NCBI RefSeq assembly: GCF_041365695.1
Contig: NZ_JBGFSJ010000004.1
Coordinates: 1 to 64,000 of the forward strand
DNA: 64,000 nt
Reading direction: 5' to 3'
Source of the DNA: Rhodosalinus sp041365695
Lineage (GTDB): Bacteria; Pseudomonadota; Alphaproteobacteria; Rhodobacterales; Rhodobacteraceae
Position numbers and translations under genes: made by a program. Each line of letters begins with the position of its first letter. Within the stretch, counting starts at the first letter, position 1. Positions 62,336 to 64,000 of the stretch are shown here, piece by piece. A model generated the notes under the pieces. That model saw only the letters and a program-made list of their open reading frames with translations. It had not been told where the DNA came from and ran no database searches.

Positions 62336-64000
62336 CCGAGCAAAGCCCGAACGATCTCTTCAAGGCCTCGAGCTTCATGCAGGGGCAGAACGCCGAGTAT
62401 CTCGAACAGCTCTACGCGCGCTACGCCGAGGATCCCGGCGCGGTGGACGAAGCGTGGGCCGCGTTCTTCCGCGAGCTCGGCGACCCCGAGGCCGAGGTGC
62501 GCCGCGAGGCGCAGGGCCCGTCCTGGGCGCGCCCCGACTGGCCGCCCACGCCGTCGGACGAGCTGACCCACGCCTTCGACGGGCAGTGGCCGGAGGCCAC
62601 GGCGCGCGCGGAGGCAGAGGCCGCCGGCGGCAAGATCCGCGATAAGGCCGAGGCGCATGGCGTGGAGGTCACCGACGACCAGGTGCAGCGCGCCGTACTC
62701 GACTCGGTGCGCGCGCTCATGCTGATCCGCGCCTACCGTATCCGCGGGCATCTGGCCGCCGATCTCGACCCTCTCGGCCTGCGCGCCAAGACCGACCACC
62801 CGGAACTCGACCCCCGGACCTACGGTTTCACCGAGGCCGACATGGACCGGCCGATCTTCATCGACAACGTGCTGGGGCTGGAGATCGCCTCGATCCGCGA
62901 GATCCTCGACATCGTGAAGCGGACCTACTGCGGCACCTTCGCGCTGCAGTACATGCACATCTCCAACCCCGAGCAATCCGCCTGGCTGAAGGAGCGCATC
63001 GAGGGCTACGGCAAGGAGGTCAAGTTCACCCGCGAAGGCCGGCGCGCGATCCTGAACAAGCTCGTCGAGGCCGAGGGCTTCGAGAAGTTCCTGCACGTCA
63101 AGTACATGGGCACCAAGCGCTTCGGCCTCGACGGCGGCGAGGCGGTAATCCCGGCGATGGAGCAGATCATCAAGCGCGGCGGCGCGCTGGGCTTGAAGGA
63201 GGTCGTCATCGGCATGCCCCACCGCGGGCGGCTGTCGGTGCTGGCCAACGTGATGGGCAAGCCCTACCGCGCCATCTTCAACGAGTTCCAGGGCGGCAGC
63301 TTCAAGCCCGAGGAGGTGGACGGCTCGGGCGACGTGAAATACCACCTCGGCGCTTCGTCCGACCGCGAATTCGACGGCAACTCGGTGCACCTGTCGCTGA
63401 CGGCGAACCCCTCGCATCTGGAGGCCGTGAACCCGGTGGTGCTGGGCAAGGCGCGCGCCAAGCAGGACCAGCTCAACGACGCCGAGCGCCGCAAGGTGCT
63501 GCCGGTGCTGCTCCACGGCGACGCGGCCTTTGCCGGACAAGGCGTCGTGGCCGAATGCTTCGGGCTTTCCGGCCTCAAGGGGCATCGTACCGGCGGCACC
63601 ATGCATATCGTCGTGAACAACCAGATCGGCTTCACCACGGCGCCGCATTATTCGCGCTCTTCGCCCTACCCCACCGACATCGCGCTGATGGTCGAGGCGC
63701 CCATATTCCACGTCAACGGCGACGACCCCGAGGCGGTGGTGCACGCCGCCAAGGTCGCCACCGAGTTCCGCCAGAAGTTCGGCAAGGACGTTGTCATCGA
63801 CGTGATCTGCTACCGGCGCTTCGGCCACAACGAGGGCGACGAGCCCATGTTCACCAACCCGCTGATGTACAAGGAGATCAAGCAGCACAAGACCACGCTG
63901 TCGCTCTACACCGAACGGCTGGTGCGGGACGGCCTGATCCCCGAGGGCGAGGTCGAGGACATGAAGGCGCAGTTCCAGTCGCTGCTCGCCGACGAGTTCG
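62332..64000 (+). CDS. sucA: 2-Oxoglutarate dehydrogenase E1 component, 5' part
   Basis: This is the thiamine-diphosphate E1 of the 2-oxoglutarate dehydrogenase complex; 556 codons are present of an expected 980-990. The N-terminal E2-interacting segment NDLFKASSFMQGQNAEYLEQLYARYAEDP is intact. The ThDP-binding half contains IGMPHRGRLSVLANVMGKP, HLSLTANPSHLEAVNPVV, HGDAAFAGQG and VNNQIGFTT, and VICYRRFGHNEGDEP. It starts at ATG 62332 in a 4-bp overlap with the DUF805 gene. The C-terminus, and presumably sucB and lpd, lie beyond the right edge. Confidence 0.97.
   Translation, partial: MTEQSPNDLFKASSFMQGQNAEYLEQLYARYAEDPGAVDEAWAAFFRELGDPEAEVRREAQGPSWARPDWPPTPSDELTHAFDGQWPEATARAEAEAAGGKIRDKAEAHGVEVTDDQVQRAVLDSVRALMLIRAYRIRGHLAADLDPLGLRAKTDHPELDPRTYGFTEADMDRPIFIDNVLGLEIASIREILDIVKRTYCGTFALQYMHISNPEQSAWLKERIEGYGKEVKFTREGRRAILNKLVEAEGFEKFLHVKYMGTKRFGLDGGEAVIPAMEQIIKRGGALGLKEVVIGMPHRGRLSVLANVMGKPYRAIFNEFQGGSFKPEEVDGSGDVKYHLGASSDREFDGNSVHLSLTANPSHLEAVNPVVLGKARAKQDQLNDAERRKVLPVLLHGDAAFAGQGVVAECFGLSGLKGHRTGGTMHIVVNNQIGFTTAPHYSRSSPYPTDIALMVEAPIFHVNGDDPEAVVHAAKVATEFRQKFGKDVVIDVICYRRFGHNEGDEPMFTNPLMYKEIKQHKTTLSLYTERLVRDGLIPEGEVEDMKAQFQSLLADEF

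Overview
The window is a GC-rich chromosomal stretch of an aerobic alphaproteobacterium, most likely a member of the Rhodobacteraceae (Roseobacter/Rhodobacter group). Evidence for this is the gene content: the ethylmalonyl-CoA pathway genes ccr, ecm, mcl2 and mch, an FeS-type CryB photolyase, a GltX2-type glutamyl-tRNA synthetase, an NsrR-like Rrf2 regulator, an HvrA-type H-NS protein, and the order mdh - sucC - sucD - DUF805 - sucA. Nearly everything is densely packed housekeeping DNA. No tRNA, rRNA, CRISPR array, prophage or replication origin was seen.

Layout. 1-2.8 kb is an accessory island: the 5' part of an IS1380-family transposase that runs off the left edge, then a GC-poor ATPase fused to a DUF4435/TOPRIM-like domain, resembling the PARIS/OLD type of phage-defence ATPase. 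2.9-7 kb holds twin cold-shock genes with matching leaders and terminators, cutA, an L,D-transpeptidase, a geranylgeranyl-reductase-like flavoprotein and thioredoxin 2. 7.2-11.1 kb is the tesA <- -> ybbA-ybbP locus, followed by a decayed inositol-monophosphatase remnant. 11.5-16.2 kb is gcvT-gcvH-gcvP under a tandem glycine riboswitch. 16.3-25.6 kb carries nsrR, gltX, nadE, a periplasmic MORN-repeat protein and a sodium:solute symporter. 25.6-31.8 kb has cryB with an overlapping SDR gene, leuA with a leucine-rich leader peptide and attenuator, an RNA methyltransferase and a 2-hydroxyacid dehydrogenase.

32.5-36.8 kb is ugpBAEC (glycerol-3-phosphate import) behind a clear Pho box. 36.8-42.2 kb has guanine deaminase, a PaaI thioesterase, a CurA-like reductase, a RecD-like helicase and a LuxR-type regulator without a luxI. 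42.5-47.5 kb has ccr and ecm, flanking a PlsB-like acyltransferase. 47.6-50 kb has H-NS, acylphosphatase, deoD and a DUF1989 protein. 50-53.5 kb is sdhCDAB. 53.8-56.6 kb is an mcl2-nnrU-DUF1737-mch operon. 57.9-64 kb is mdh and then sucC-sucD-DUF805-DUF805-sucA, with sucA cut by the right edge.

Together the right half encodes acetyl-CoA assimilation (ethylmalonyl-CoA pathway) feeding the TCA cycle. Two shared regulatory elements stand out. A GYAAC-AAA-GTTGC inverted repeat sits just downstream of the -10 of both ecm and mcl2, with a related element over the -35 of ccr. Paired GTGATCAC palindromes exactly 21 bp apart lie 110-145 bp upstream of both sdhC and sucC. These suggest a dedicated regulator for each pathway.
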